Below are positions 8,061 through 15,225 of a DNA stretch of 64,000 nucleotides, piece by piece. The notes under the pieces are model-generated. The model saw only the letters and a program-made list of their open reading frames with translations, did no database searches and was not told the DNA's origin. The translations under genes were made by a program, and so were the position numbers. Every line of letters begins with the position of its first letter. The first letter of the stretch is position 1. This DNA comes from Bacteroidia bacterium 43-41 (GTDB lineage Bacteria; Bacteroidota; Bacteroidia; Bacteroidales; Dysgonomonadaceae). The stretch is taken from positions 1 to 64,000 of the forward strand of contig MKTD01000035.1 in NCBI GenBank assembly GCA_001898165.1, given 5' to 3'.

Positions 8061-9419
8061 TCATTTATCCTCTTTTTCCATCTTGTTAAGCAGGCGGATC
8101 TGTATGATAAGCAGATAGGTTGATAAAATGGCAGACAGGACATCGGCCACGGGCATGGCGATCCAGAGACCGTCCAATCCCCAGAAACGAGGGAGTATGA
8201 TGATTCCGGGAACCAGGAAGATCAGCTGGCGGCTCAGGCTCTGTATGATGGATTTAGTAGCGTATCCCAAACTCTGGAAGAAGCTGGAGGCCACTATTTG
8301 CATCCCCACGAGCGGGAAGGCGGCGATGGTTATCCGAATCCCCTTTTCGGTGATCGAGAGCAGATCCGGATCGCTGGTGAAGGCCAGAGCAAACAGGTGC
8401 GGAAAGAACTGGCCGATGATGAAAGCCACAGTGGTGATTGTCGTTGCCACTTTCAACGAATAGTAGAGTGTTTGCTTCACCCTGCCGAAATCGCGGGCGC
8501 CGTAGTTGTACCCGATGATGGGCTGTGTACCCTGATTAAGCCCCAGTATGATCAGCAGGAAGGTCATGAGCACCGTATTGATGATGCCGTATGCTCCAAC
8601 CGCCAAGTCGCCCCCGTGACGCATGAGGGAAGTGTTCAGCAGTACCGCTACGCCGGAAGAGGCAACCTGCATACTGAACGGCGATAACCCTATGGAGATA
8701 ATGGCGCCGATAATCTTCTTGTCAAGCTTCAGGTTTTTCCACCGGAGGCGGATCAGGCTGCTTTCCTGCACGAAATGAACCATGACAAACAACATGCCGA
8801 TGAACATTGAGATTACCGTTGCCCAGGCCACCCCTTTTATTCCCAGATCAAACACGTAGAGGAAGATTGGTGTAAGGATGATGTTAAAGGCAGCGCCGAT
8901 AAGCATGGTAATCATCGCTTTCTTGGGATATCCCGAAGAGCGCATCATGGCGTTGAAGTTGTAGCAGAGGCTCACGAACACATTTCCCAACAGGACGATC
9001 TGCAGGTAATCGTGTGCGTAGGGAAGGGTGAGGTCGCTGGCGCCGAATGCCCTCAGGATGGGATCGAGAAAGATCATGAACAGGGTGATGAAGACGGCGT
9101 TAAGGATAACCGTGAGCGACAGTGAGTTGCCGAGGATCTTTTCAGCGGTCTGCTTGTCCCTTTTTCCCAAACTGATGGAGATACGGGCTGCACCGCCTGC
9201 TCCCACAAGCATCCCCAACGAGGAGGTAAGGTTCATCACGGGGAATGTGATGGCAAGGCCGGAGATAGCCAATGCCCCTACTCCCTGTCCGATAAAGATA
9301 CGCCCGATCACGTTGTACATCGCGGTGACCATCGTCCCCACAATACCGGGGAGAGCGTAATTCCATACTAACGCGCTAATCTTCTTAGTCCTAAAATCTT
9401 TCTCTCTGTCTGTCTGCAA
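8061..9419 (-). CDS. MATE-family multidrug/Na+ antiporter
   Basis: A 452-residue integral membrane protein with about twelve hydrophobic segments arranged as two similar halves, as in MATE exporters (NorM/MepA type). The N-terminus 'ALVWNYALPGIVGTMVTAMY' and the region 'YGIINTVLMTFLLIILGLNQGTQP' match MepA-like members. It would export cationic compounds in exchange for Na+ or H+; the substrate cannot be read from sequence. It is convergent with sbcC and its 5' region shares the 9420-9982 spacer with the threonine operon. No consensus -7 box was found upstream. Confidence 0.88.
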   Translation of the reverse strand: MQTDREKDFRTKKISALVWNYALPGIVGTMVTAMYNVIGRIFIGQGVGALAISGLAITFPVMNLTSSLGMLVGAGGAARISISLGKRDKQTAEKILGNSLSLTVILNAVFITLFMIFLDPILRAFGASDLTLPYAHDYLQIVLLGNVFVSLCYNFNAMMRSSGYPKKAMITMLIGAAFNIILTPIFLYVFDLGIKGVAWATVISMFIGMLFVMVHFVQESSLIRLRWKNLKLDKKIIGAIISIGLSPFSMQVASSGVAVLLNTSLMRHGGDLAVGAYGIINTVLMTFLLIILGLNQGTQPIIGYNYGARDFGRVKQTLYYSLKVATTITTVAFIIGQFFPHLFALAFTSDPDLLSITEKGIRITIAAFPLVGMQIVASSFFQSLGYATKSIIQSLSRQLIFLVPGIIILPRFWGLDGLWIAMPVADVLSAILSTYLLIIQIRLLNKMEKEDK

Positions 9420-9594
9420 AATTTCTATTTAATATTTTATCAGATGTTTCAATCTTTTTGTCGCAATATTCATCAGCCTCTTATCGGTGCGTCTGACAGG
9501 AAAAAACTATTCCCTGTCGCATAAGCAGATAAATATAAGCAAAGTGGGGCAAAATTAGTCAAAATCTTCCACATGTCCCGTTTTTTTTTTAATG

Positions 9595-9713
9595 ATTCAA
9601 CTTTTGCATGTTTCCCCGGATAGTACATGTGACTAAAGCATAGACCTTTAGATGTTTTACGGGGGTACCCCTGGCTCACGATAAACGTAAAAAGGAGTAG
9701 CTGTTCAAGCGGA
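9595..9713 (+). repeat. Dispersed intergenic repeat, copy 2
   Basis: Begins 'ttcaacttttgcatgtttcc', continues through a tagaccttta core, cgggggtacccctggctcacg and ataaacgtaaaaaggagtag. It carries the same left arm (cgcatgtttccccggatag-like) as copy 4 in reverse. It lies in the divergent spacer between the MATE gene and the threonine operon. Confidence 0.78.
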
Positions 9714-9771
9714 TTAAAACTATTTTTTTAGCAATTTTATTATTTTCTTCAAATATTCCTTTATCTTTGCA

Positions 9772-9779
9772 AGATATTT
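9772..9779 (+). promoter_or_regulatory. -7 box (TATCTTTG) of the threonine operon
   Basis: TATCTTTG fits TAnnTTTG. Transcription would begin about five bases further on, leaving only a very short untranslated lead before the leader peptide ATG at 9790. No clear -33 TTTG is visible. Confidence 0.55.
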
Positions 9780-9789
9780 AGACGTTGCA

Positions 9790-9858
9790 ATGAATTTTTC
9801 ACATTCAACATACACCACTCCTTTCACAATGACTATGACCCCCTGGGGGGTTATATAA
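9790..9858 (+). CDS. Threonine-rich leader peptide of the thr operon
   Basis: A 22-codon frame ATG 9790 to TAA 9856-9858 between the promoter at 9772 and thrA at 9983. Six codons are threonine (codons 7, 9, 10, 13, 15 and 17) and the last is isoleucine, far above chance for so short a frame, and it sits where an attenuation leader is expected. A shorter in-frame start at 9829 would keep only two threonines. A strong hairpin overlaps its last codons (9834-9855). The rest of the leader, 9864-9982, contains short self-complementary pieces (aaccggtt near 9900; ACCGTT/AACGGT around 9945-9960) that could form alternative structures. The role in sensing charged tRNA-Thr is inferred. Confidence 0.65.
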   Translation: MNFSHSTYTTPFTMTMTPWGVI

Positions 9859-9863
9859 TTTTT
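9834..9863 (+). terminator. Terminator-like hairpin inside the thr leader (candidate attenuator)
   Basis: TATGACCCC (9834-9842) pairs with GGGGTTATA (9847-9855) over nine base pairs, one of them G-T, with loop CTGG. A run of five T follows at 9859-9863 after TAA. It overlaps the final Thr-Pro-Trp-Gly codons of the leader peptide, so a ribosome stalled at threonine codons would cover its left arm. Confidence 0.55.
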
Positions 9864-9982
9864 CACATCCACACGGCAACGCTGTTTGTCACTTGCAAAT
9901 CAACCGGTTTGCCACTTATCATCCAACTTTTTTGTTTCATTAAAACCGTTCTCAACGGTAAAAAATATTCATAAACACCTAT

Positions 9983-12427
9983 ATGAAAGTTATGAAATTC
10001 GGAGGGACATCCGCAGGGACTCCCGAAAATATGCTTTTAGTCAAAAACATTATAGAATCTGAAAAAGAGCCTGTAATTGTTGTGGTTTCCGCTCTCGGAG
10101 GCGTTACCGACCGTCTTTTGCTGGCGGCAGATTTTGCATTAAACGCAAATCCGGGTTACCAGCCGGTATTGGAGGAAATCATTTTCCGTCACGAGGAGAT
10201 GATCGGGAAAATGGTGGTTTCTGCTGCCGCTAAAACCGAACTGAAACAGAAAATAGGCCCGATGTTCGAAGACCTTCGCAATATCTTGCGCGGAGTCTAT
10301 CTGATTGGCGACCTGTCACAAAAGACATCGGATAAGATTGTCAGTTACGGCGAGCGTTTTTCCTCACTCATCATGAGCAAAATAATAGACGGCGCCAGGG
10401 TCTATGACTCCACCCGGTTCATCAAAACCACAAAACTATTCAACCACCACATACCCGATATCGCTTATTCCAACGAACTTATCAGGCAGGCATTCTTAAA
10501 TGAACCGCTCCCCAAAGTGGCCATAGTGCCGGGATTTATCTCTTCGGCCAAGGAAGGGGACGACCTCACCAACCTGGGGCGCGGAGGCTCAGACTACACT
10601 GCCGCTATTATTGCTGCCGCGCTTGACGCTTCGGTCCTAGAGATATGGACGGATGTGGATGGTTTTATGACGGCCGATCCCAAAATCATCAATTCTGCTT
10701 ATGTAATTGAAGAACTTTCGTTTACTGAAGCTATTGAGTTGTCCAACTTCGGGGCGAAAGTGATCTATCCGCCAACCATCTTCCCCGTTTATCACAAGAG
10801 CATCCCTATCCGCGTAAAAAACACCTTCAGGCCCGATTCGGAAGGAACGCTTATCCGCAATATAGAGCCTACCCCTAACGGGAAAATAATCAAAGGCATT
10901 TCATCAATTAACGATACCGCCCTGATCACTATCCAGGGACTCGGCATGGTAGGCGTTATCGGTGTGAACAAGAGGATTTTCTCGGCACTGGCGGATAACG
11001 GCATCAGCGTGTTCCTGGTATCCCAGGCTTCGTCTGAAAACAGCACTTCCATCGGAGTCCGCACACAGGATGCTCCGCTTTCGCAGAAAGTACTCAGCAA
11101 AGAGTTTGCCAAAGAGATAAAAATGGGGAGTATCAATGAAATTATTGTCGAATACGACCTGGCAACCATTGCCGTGGTGGGGCAAAACATGAAACATGTA
11201 CCGGGTGTTGCGGGTAAGTTTTTCGGGACGTTAGGCAGGGGCGGCATCAGTGTTGTCGCACTGGCTCAAGGCGCATCAGAAACCAATATTTCCTGTGTCA
11301 TCGCCAAAAGTAACCTGAAAAAAGCACTCAACACTATCCACGATTCGTTTTTCCTGTCGCCTTATCAGGAATTAAACCTCTTTGTTATCGGTACCGGGAC
11401 GGTCGGAAGCAAATTACTGGCGCAGATCAATCAGCAAAAACGTACTCTCGAAGAACAAAACAAGTTGAAAATAAACATCGTGGGGATCGCAAACGGACGA
11501 AAGGCGATGTTCTCGCGCGATGGAATTTCCCTCGATAATTACTTCGACAACTTAATGTCCAACGGCGTCAAAAGTTCTCCCGAGCTTATCCGGGACGAAA
11601 TTCTTAAAATGAATATCTTCAACTCCGTTTTTGTGGATTGCACCGCAAGCAAAGCTATATCCGATTTGTACGAAAGCCTGATCTCAAGGAACATCTCGGT
11701 AGTGACAGCCAACAAGATCGCGGCGGCGTCCGACTATAAAAATTATCATCACCTGAAGGAAACCGCCCGGAAAACCGGGACAAAATTCCTTTTCGAAACC
11801 AACGTAGGAGCCGGATTACCCATTATCAACACGATGAACTCACTGACTAACTCGGGGGATAAGATCATTAAGCTCCAGGCGGTTCTATCGGGGACATTGA
11901 ACTTTATTTTCAATACGCTGAGCGAAGATATTCCTTTCAGCAAAGCCGTAAGAATGGCGGTTGACGCACAATTTGCCGAGCCCGATCCGCGCATCGATCT
12001 GAGCGGACTCGATGTTACCCGCAAATTGGTGATCCTCTCGCGGGAGGCAGGAGCTAAAGTTGAACAGGAAAATGTACAAAAGCACCTGTTCATACCGCAA
12101 AAGTATTTCGAGAGCACCCTCGATGAATTCTGGTCAACCATCCCCGAAATGGACGAAGCATTTGAAAACCGTAGAAAACAACTCGATAAAGAAGGGAAAA
12201 AGCTCCGCTTTATTGCTACGTACGACAATGGGTTATGCGAAGTTGGGTTACACGAAGTAGAAAAAGGGCACCCCTTCTACGATTTGGAAGGCAGCAACAA
12301 CATCATTATGATCACTACCGAGCGCTACAACGAGTACCCGATGGTTATAAAGGGTTATGGCGCGGGTGCGAGCGTTACGGCTGCCGGTGTTTTCTCCGAT
12401 ATTATTTCTATTGCGAATATACGGTGA
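9983..12427 (+). CDS. thrA: Bifunctional aspartokinase / homoserine dehydrogenase I
   Basis: An 814-residue fusion enzyme for the first and third steps of threonine biosynthesis from aspartate. Residues 1-290 are the aspartokinase ('MKVMKFGGTSAGTPENM', and 'GRGGSDYTAA' in the nucleotide site); residues about 310-460 are the paired ACT regulatory domains ('QGLGMVGVIGVNKRIFSAL', 'VAVVGQNMKHVPGVAGKFF'). From about 468 comes the homoserine dehydrogenase with its Rossmann motif 'GTGTVGS' and the later 'AEPDPRIDLSG' catalytic region. Length matches E. coli ThrA. It is the first structural gene after the threonine leader; the ACT domains imply feedback control by threonine as well. The next gene starts 38 bases downstream. 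Confidence 0.95.
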   Translation: MKVMKFGGTSAGTPENMLLVKNIIESEKEPVIVVVSALGGVTDRLLLAADFALNANPGYQPVLEEIIFRHEEMIGKMVVSAAAKTELKQKIGPMFEDLRNILRGVYLIGDLSQKTSDKIVSYGERFSSLIMSKIIDGARVYDSTRFIKTTKLFNHHIPDIAYSNELIRQAFLNEPLPKVAIVPGFISSAKEGDDLTNLGRGGSDYTAAIIAAALDASVLEIWTDVDGFMTADPKIINSAYVIEELSFTEAIELSNFGAKVIYPPTIFPVYHKSIPIRVKNTFRPDSEGTLIRNIEPTPNGKIIKGISSINDTALITIQGLGMVGVIGVNKRIFSALADNGISVFLVSQASSENSTSIGVRTQDAPLSQKVLSKEFAKEIKMGSINEIIVEYDLATIAVVGQNMKHVPGVAGKFFGTLGRGGISVVALAQGASETNISCVIAKSNLKKALNTIHDSFFLSPYQELNLFVIGTGTVGSKLLAQINQQKRTLEEQNKLKINIVGIANGRKAMFSRDGISLDNYFDNLMSNGVKSSPELIRDEILKMNIFNSVFVDCTASKAISDLYESLISRNISVVTANKIAAASDYKNYHHLKETARKTGTKFLFETNVGAGLPIINTMNSLTNSGDKIIKLQAVLSGTLNFIFNTLSEDIPFSKAVRMAVDAQFAEPDPRIDLSGLDVTRKLVILSREAGAKVEQENVQKHLFIPQKYFESTLDEFWSTIPEMDEAFENRRKQLDKEGKKLRFIATYDNGLCEVGLHEVEKGHPFYDLEGSNNIIMITTERYNEYPMVIKGYGAGASVTAAGVFSDIISIANIR

Positions 12428-12465
12428 TACAAGATACAAGATACAAATTACGAATTACTCACAAA

Positions 12466-13671
12466 ATGAAATATATTATAATTCTTGGCGACGGAATGGC
12501 CGATGAGCCCATTGCAAAACTTGGCAACAAAACTCCTCTGCAGGCGGCAAAAACGCCCTATATGGATGAGCTGGCGCAAAAAGGACGTAGCGGGATGCTC
12601 GACACCATTCCCGAAGGCATGTCTCCCGGAAGTGAGATTGCCAACCTTTCGGTTCTGGGATATGATGTCCCCGGGGTTTACGAAGGACGGGGCGTGCTGG
12701 AAGCGGCCAGTATGGGGGTGGACATTCTGCCGGATGAAATGGCGATGCGTTGTAACCTGGTCACTATTGAAGGCGACGCGCTGAAGAACCACTCAGCCGG
12801 GCATATTTCCACGCCTGAGGCTGCCGAACTGATCCATTTCCTGAACGACAAACTCGGAAATGAGCTGTTCAGTTTTTATCCCGGCGTTTCGTACCGGCAT
12901 TTGCTAAAGATGAAAGGTGGAAACAAAAACATCGTTTGTACTCCCCCACACGATGTCCCCGGCAAGCCCTTTCTCCCGTTGCTGGTCAAACCGGCCGACG
13001 AATCTGCTCAAAGCACTGCCGACGAACTGAACAAGCTGATCCTGGCTTCGCAGAAAATATTGCAACACCATCCCGTGAATCAAAAAAGAATTGCCGGGGG
13101 AAAAGAGCCGGCAAACAGTATCTGGGTGTGGTCGCCCGGATATCGTCCCGCCATGCAGCCGCTGAACAAGAAGTACCCCATTAAAAAAGGGGCGGTCATT
13201 TCGGCGGTTGACCTCATCAGGGGAATCGGCGTATATGCGGGATTGGAGGTTATCCGTGTAGAAGGCGCCACCGGATTGTACGACACCAATTACGAAGGGA
13301 AAGCCCGTGCTGCCTTAGATGCACTCAAAGAGAACGATTTTGTTTTCCTCCACATTGAGGCCAGCGACGAAGCAGGACACGAAGGCGACGTTGACCTGAA
13401 GGTAAAAACCATCGAATATCTTGATTCGCGCATCGTAAAACCCATTTACGAAGAGACACGGCAAATGGATGAAAACGTCCTTATCGCCATCCTCCCCGAT
13501 CATCCAACGCCATGTGCCATTCGTACGCACACCCGTGATGCCGTCCCTTTTGTTATTTACCACAAGGGGATTTTGCCCGACGGCGTAAAGACATACGATG
13601 AGTTCGCTGCAAAAGAAGGCGCTTTCGGCCTGCTTCGCGGGGATGAATTTATGAAAATGTTGATGAAATGA
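12466..13671 (+). CDS. apgM: apgM-like protein, probable homoserine kinase of the thr operon
   Basis: A 401-residue alkaline-phosphatase-superfamily protein of the cofactor-independent (archaeal-type) phosphoglycerate mutase family: 'IILGDGMADEP' at the N-terminus (metal-binding Asp9), 'GSEIANLSVLGYD' with the putative catalytic Ser, and a C-terminal metal site with 'DHPTP' and 'THT'. The ATG at 12466 is chosen because this motif starts the domain; upstream in-frame sequence lies inside thrA. It sits between thrA and thrC, where thrB (homoserine kinase) would be expected, and no GHMP-type thrB is present. The established family activity is interconversion of 3- and 2-phosphoglycerate; homoserine phosphorylation here is inferred from the operon. 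Its stop overlaps the thrC start (ATGA), suggesting translational coupling. Confidence 0.8.
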   Translation: MKYIIILGDGMADEPIAKLGNKTPLQAAKTPYMDELAQKGRSGMLDTIPEGMSPGSEIANLSVLGYDVPGVYEGRGVLEAASMGVDILPDEMAMRCNLVTIEGDALKNHSAGHISTPEAAELIHFLNDKLGNELFSFYPGVSYRHLLKMKGGNKNIVCTPPHDVPGKPFLPLLVKPADESAQSTADELNKLILASQKILQHHPVNQKRIAGGKEPANSIWVWSPGYRPAMQPLNKKYPIKKGAVISAVDLIRGIGVYAGLEVIRVEGATGLYDTNYEGKARAALDALKENDFVFLHIEASDEAGHEGDVDLKVKTIEYLDSRIVKPIYEETRQMDENVLIAILPDHPTPCAIRTHTRDAVPFVIYHKGILPDGVKTYDEFAAKEGAFGLLRGDEFMKMLMK

Positions 13672-14972
13672 ACTATTACAGCACCAACGGATCCGCACCC
13701 GGAGCATCGCTGCAGGAAGCGGTGGTGAGAGGGCTTGCGCCCGACAAAGGGCTTTATATGCCCGAAAAGATTTCCCGGCTTCCGAAAGAATTTTTCGATG
13801 AGATCGGCAATCCGGGATTGACAGACATTGCCAAAACAGTAGCTCATGCTTTCTTTGGTGGAGATATCCCGAAAGCAACGCTCGATAAGATGGTTGCCGA
13901 TACACTCAATTTCGAGATTCCGCTCGTTAAGGTGGAGGAGGGAGTTTACGTGCTGGAACTTTTTCACGGGCCAACGTTTGCCTTCAAAGACGTGGGCGCC
14001 CGGTTTATGGCGCGTATGTTATCCTATTTTGTGCAAGAGCAGGAACAAGAAGAGGTGAACGTGCTGGTCGCCACCTCAGGCGACACAGGAAGCGCGGTTG
14101 CTAACGGTTTTTTGGGAGTGAAAGGGATCCGGGTCTTTGTGTTGTATCCGTCGGGAAAGGTGAGCGATATTCAGGAAGCGCAGTTTACAACACTGGGACA
14201 GAATATCGTGGCGCTTGAAGTCGACGGAACGTTCGACGATTGTCAGTCGCTGGTAAAATCGGCGTTTATGGATGAAGAATTAAATTCGCAGATGAACCTC
14301 ACATCGGCTAACTCCATCAATGTCGCGCGGTTTATTCCGCAATCGTTCTATTATTTCCACGCATACGCGCAACTACCAAAACAGGGACTTGATACAGTAA
14401 TATCCGTTCCCAGCGGAAACCTGGGAAACCTTACCGCAGGGCTCTTCGCCAAACGAATGGGATTGCCGGTAAAACGGTTTATTGCCGCCAATAACCGCAA
14501 CGATGTATTCCGGGAGTACCTGCAATCGGGAAAATATTCCCCACGAGCCTCCGTGCAGACTGTTGCCAACGCCATGGATGTAGGCGCACCCAGCAACTTT
14601 CACCGCATCCTCGACCTGTACGGCCATTCTCACGAAGCTATCTCGAAAGATATCTCCGGATACCGGTTTTCCGACGAAGAGATAAAATCGGCCATCAAAC
14701 GGGTTTATGAGAGCTCGGGTTATCTTCTTGACCCGCACGGCGCCTGCGCTTACCTGGCATTGAAAGAGGGCAAAAAAGCCGGTGAGACCGGTATTTTCCT
14801 CGCCACCGCACACCCTGCCAAGTTTAAAGAAACCGTGGAGAATTGTATTGGAAAAGAGATCGAAATTCCCGAAGGGCTAAAAGCGTTTATGAAGCAAAAA
14901 AAACAATCACTCCCGCTCTCCAGGGAGTTCTCTCAATTTAAAAACTGTTTAAATTCCTTACGAAAGAAATAA
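13668..14972 (+). CDS. thrC: Threonine synthase
   Basis: A 434-residue PLP enzyme converting O-phosphohomoserine to threonine, the last step of the pathway. 'GPTFAFKDVG' holds the PLP-binding Lys107, 'SGDTGSA' is the phosphate-binding loop, and 'NSINVARFIPQ' is typical of the family. Length agrees with E. coli ThrC. The start overlaps the apgM stop by four bases. It ends the operon: repeat copy 3 follows, then the promoter of lptD. Confidence 0.95.
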   Translation: MNYYSTNGSAPGASLQEAVVRGLAPDKGLYMPEKISRLPKEFFDEIGNPGLTDIAKTVAHAFFGGDIPKATLDKMVADTLNFEIPLVKVEEGVYVLELFHGPTFAFKDVGARFMARMLSYFVQEQEQEEVNVLVATSGDTGSAVANGFLGVKGIRVFVLYPSGKVSDIQEAQFTTLGQNIVALEVDGTFDDCQSLVKSAFMDEELNSQMNLTSANSINVARFIPQSFYYFHAYAQLPKQGLDTVISVPSGNLGNLTAGLFAKRMGLPVKRFIAANNRNDVFREYLQSGKYSPRASVQTVANAMDVGAPSNFHRILDLYGHSHEAISKDISGYRFSDEEIKSAIKRVYESSGYLLDPHGACAYLALKEGKKAGETGIFLATAHPAKFKETVENCIGKEIEIPEGLKAFMKQKKQSLPLSREFSQFKNCLNSLRKK

Positions 14973-14984
14973 GAAGCTGGGTTA

Positions 14985-15060
14985 GGAGGCCTTTAGCTAT
15001 TTTACGGGGTATCCATAGCTCACGATGAGCGTATAACTTGACATATGCGAAAGTTCAGTA
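14985..15060 (+). repeat. Dispersed intergenic repeat, copy 3 (short form)
   Basis: Shares 'cctttagctattttacgggg', tatccatagctcacgatgagcgt with the other copies but lacks the GAGTAG/CTACTC hairpin. It ends in acatatgcgaaagttcag, the sequence that in copies 2, 4 and 5 lies at the opposite end and in inverted orientation, which hints that the element has inverted termini or was rearranged. Confidence 0.7.
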
Positions 15061-15150
15061 AATAAAAGACCTTCGTCTTAAAAAAGCGTTAATAAACTTG
15101 TCTTAAGCATTATTTTGGATATTTTTTAACGCTATTAAACCTAAATTGAT

Positions 15151-15158
15151 TAGTTTTG
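15151..15158 (+). promoter_or_regulatory. -7 box (TAGTTTTG) of lptD
   Basis: TAGTTTTG fits TAnnTTTG, 68 bases before the lptD ATG. Just upstream, AGCGTTAA (15085-15092) and TTAACGCT (15126-15133) form a spaced inverted repeat that might bind a regulator. Confidence 0.45.
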
Positions 15159-15225
15159 CGCTTAGAAACAGTGCATAAAAAAATTCAAAACAGTTTCTTA
15201 AAATAGAGATTGGGGCTTTTCGTTG

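Noticed and set aside
12235-12465. Upstream extension of the apgM frame into thrA
   Set aside because: It is the shadow of the thrA 3' end in another frame; the conserved domain begins at 12466.
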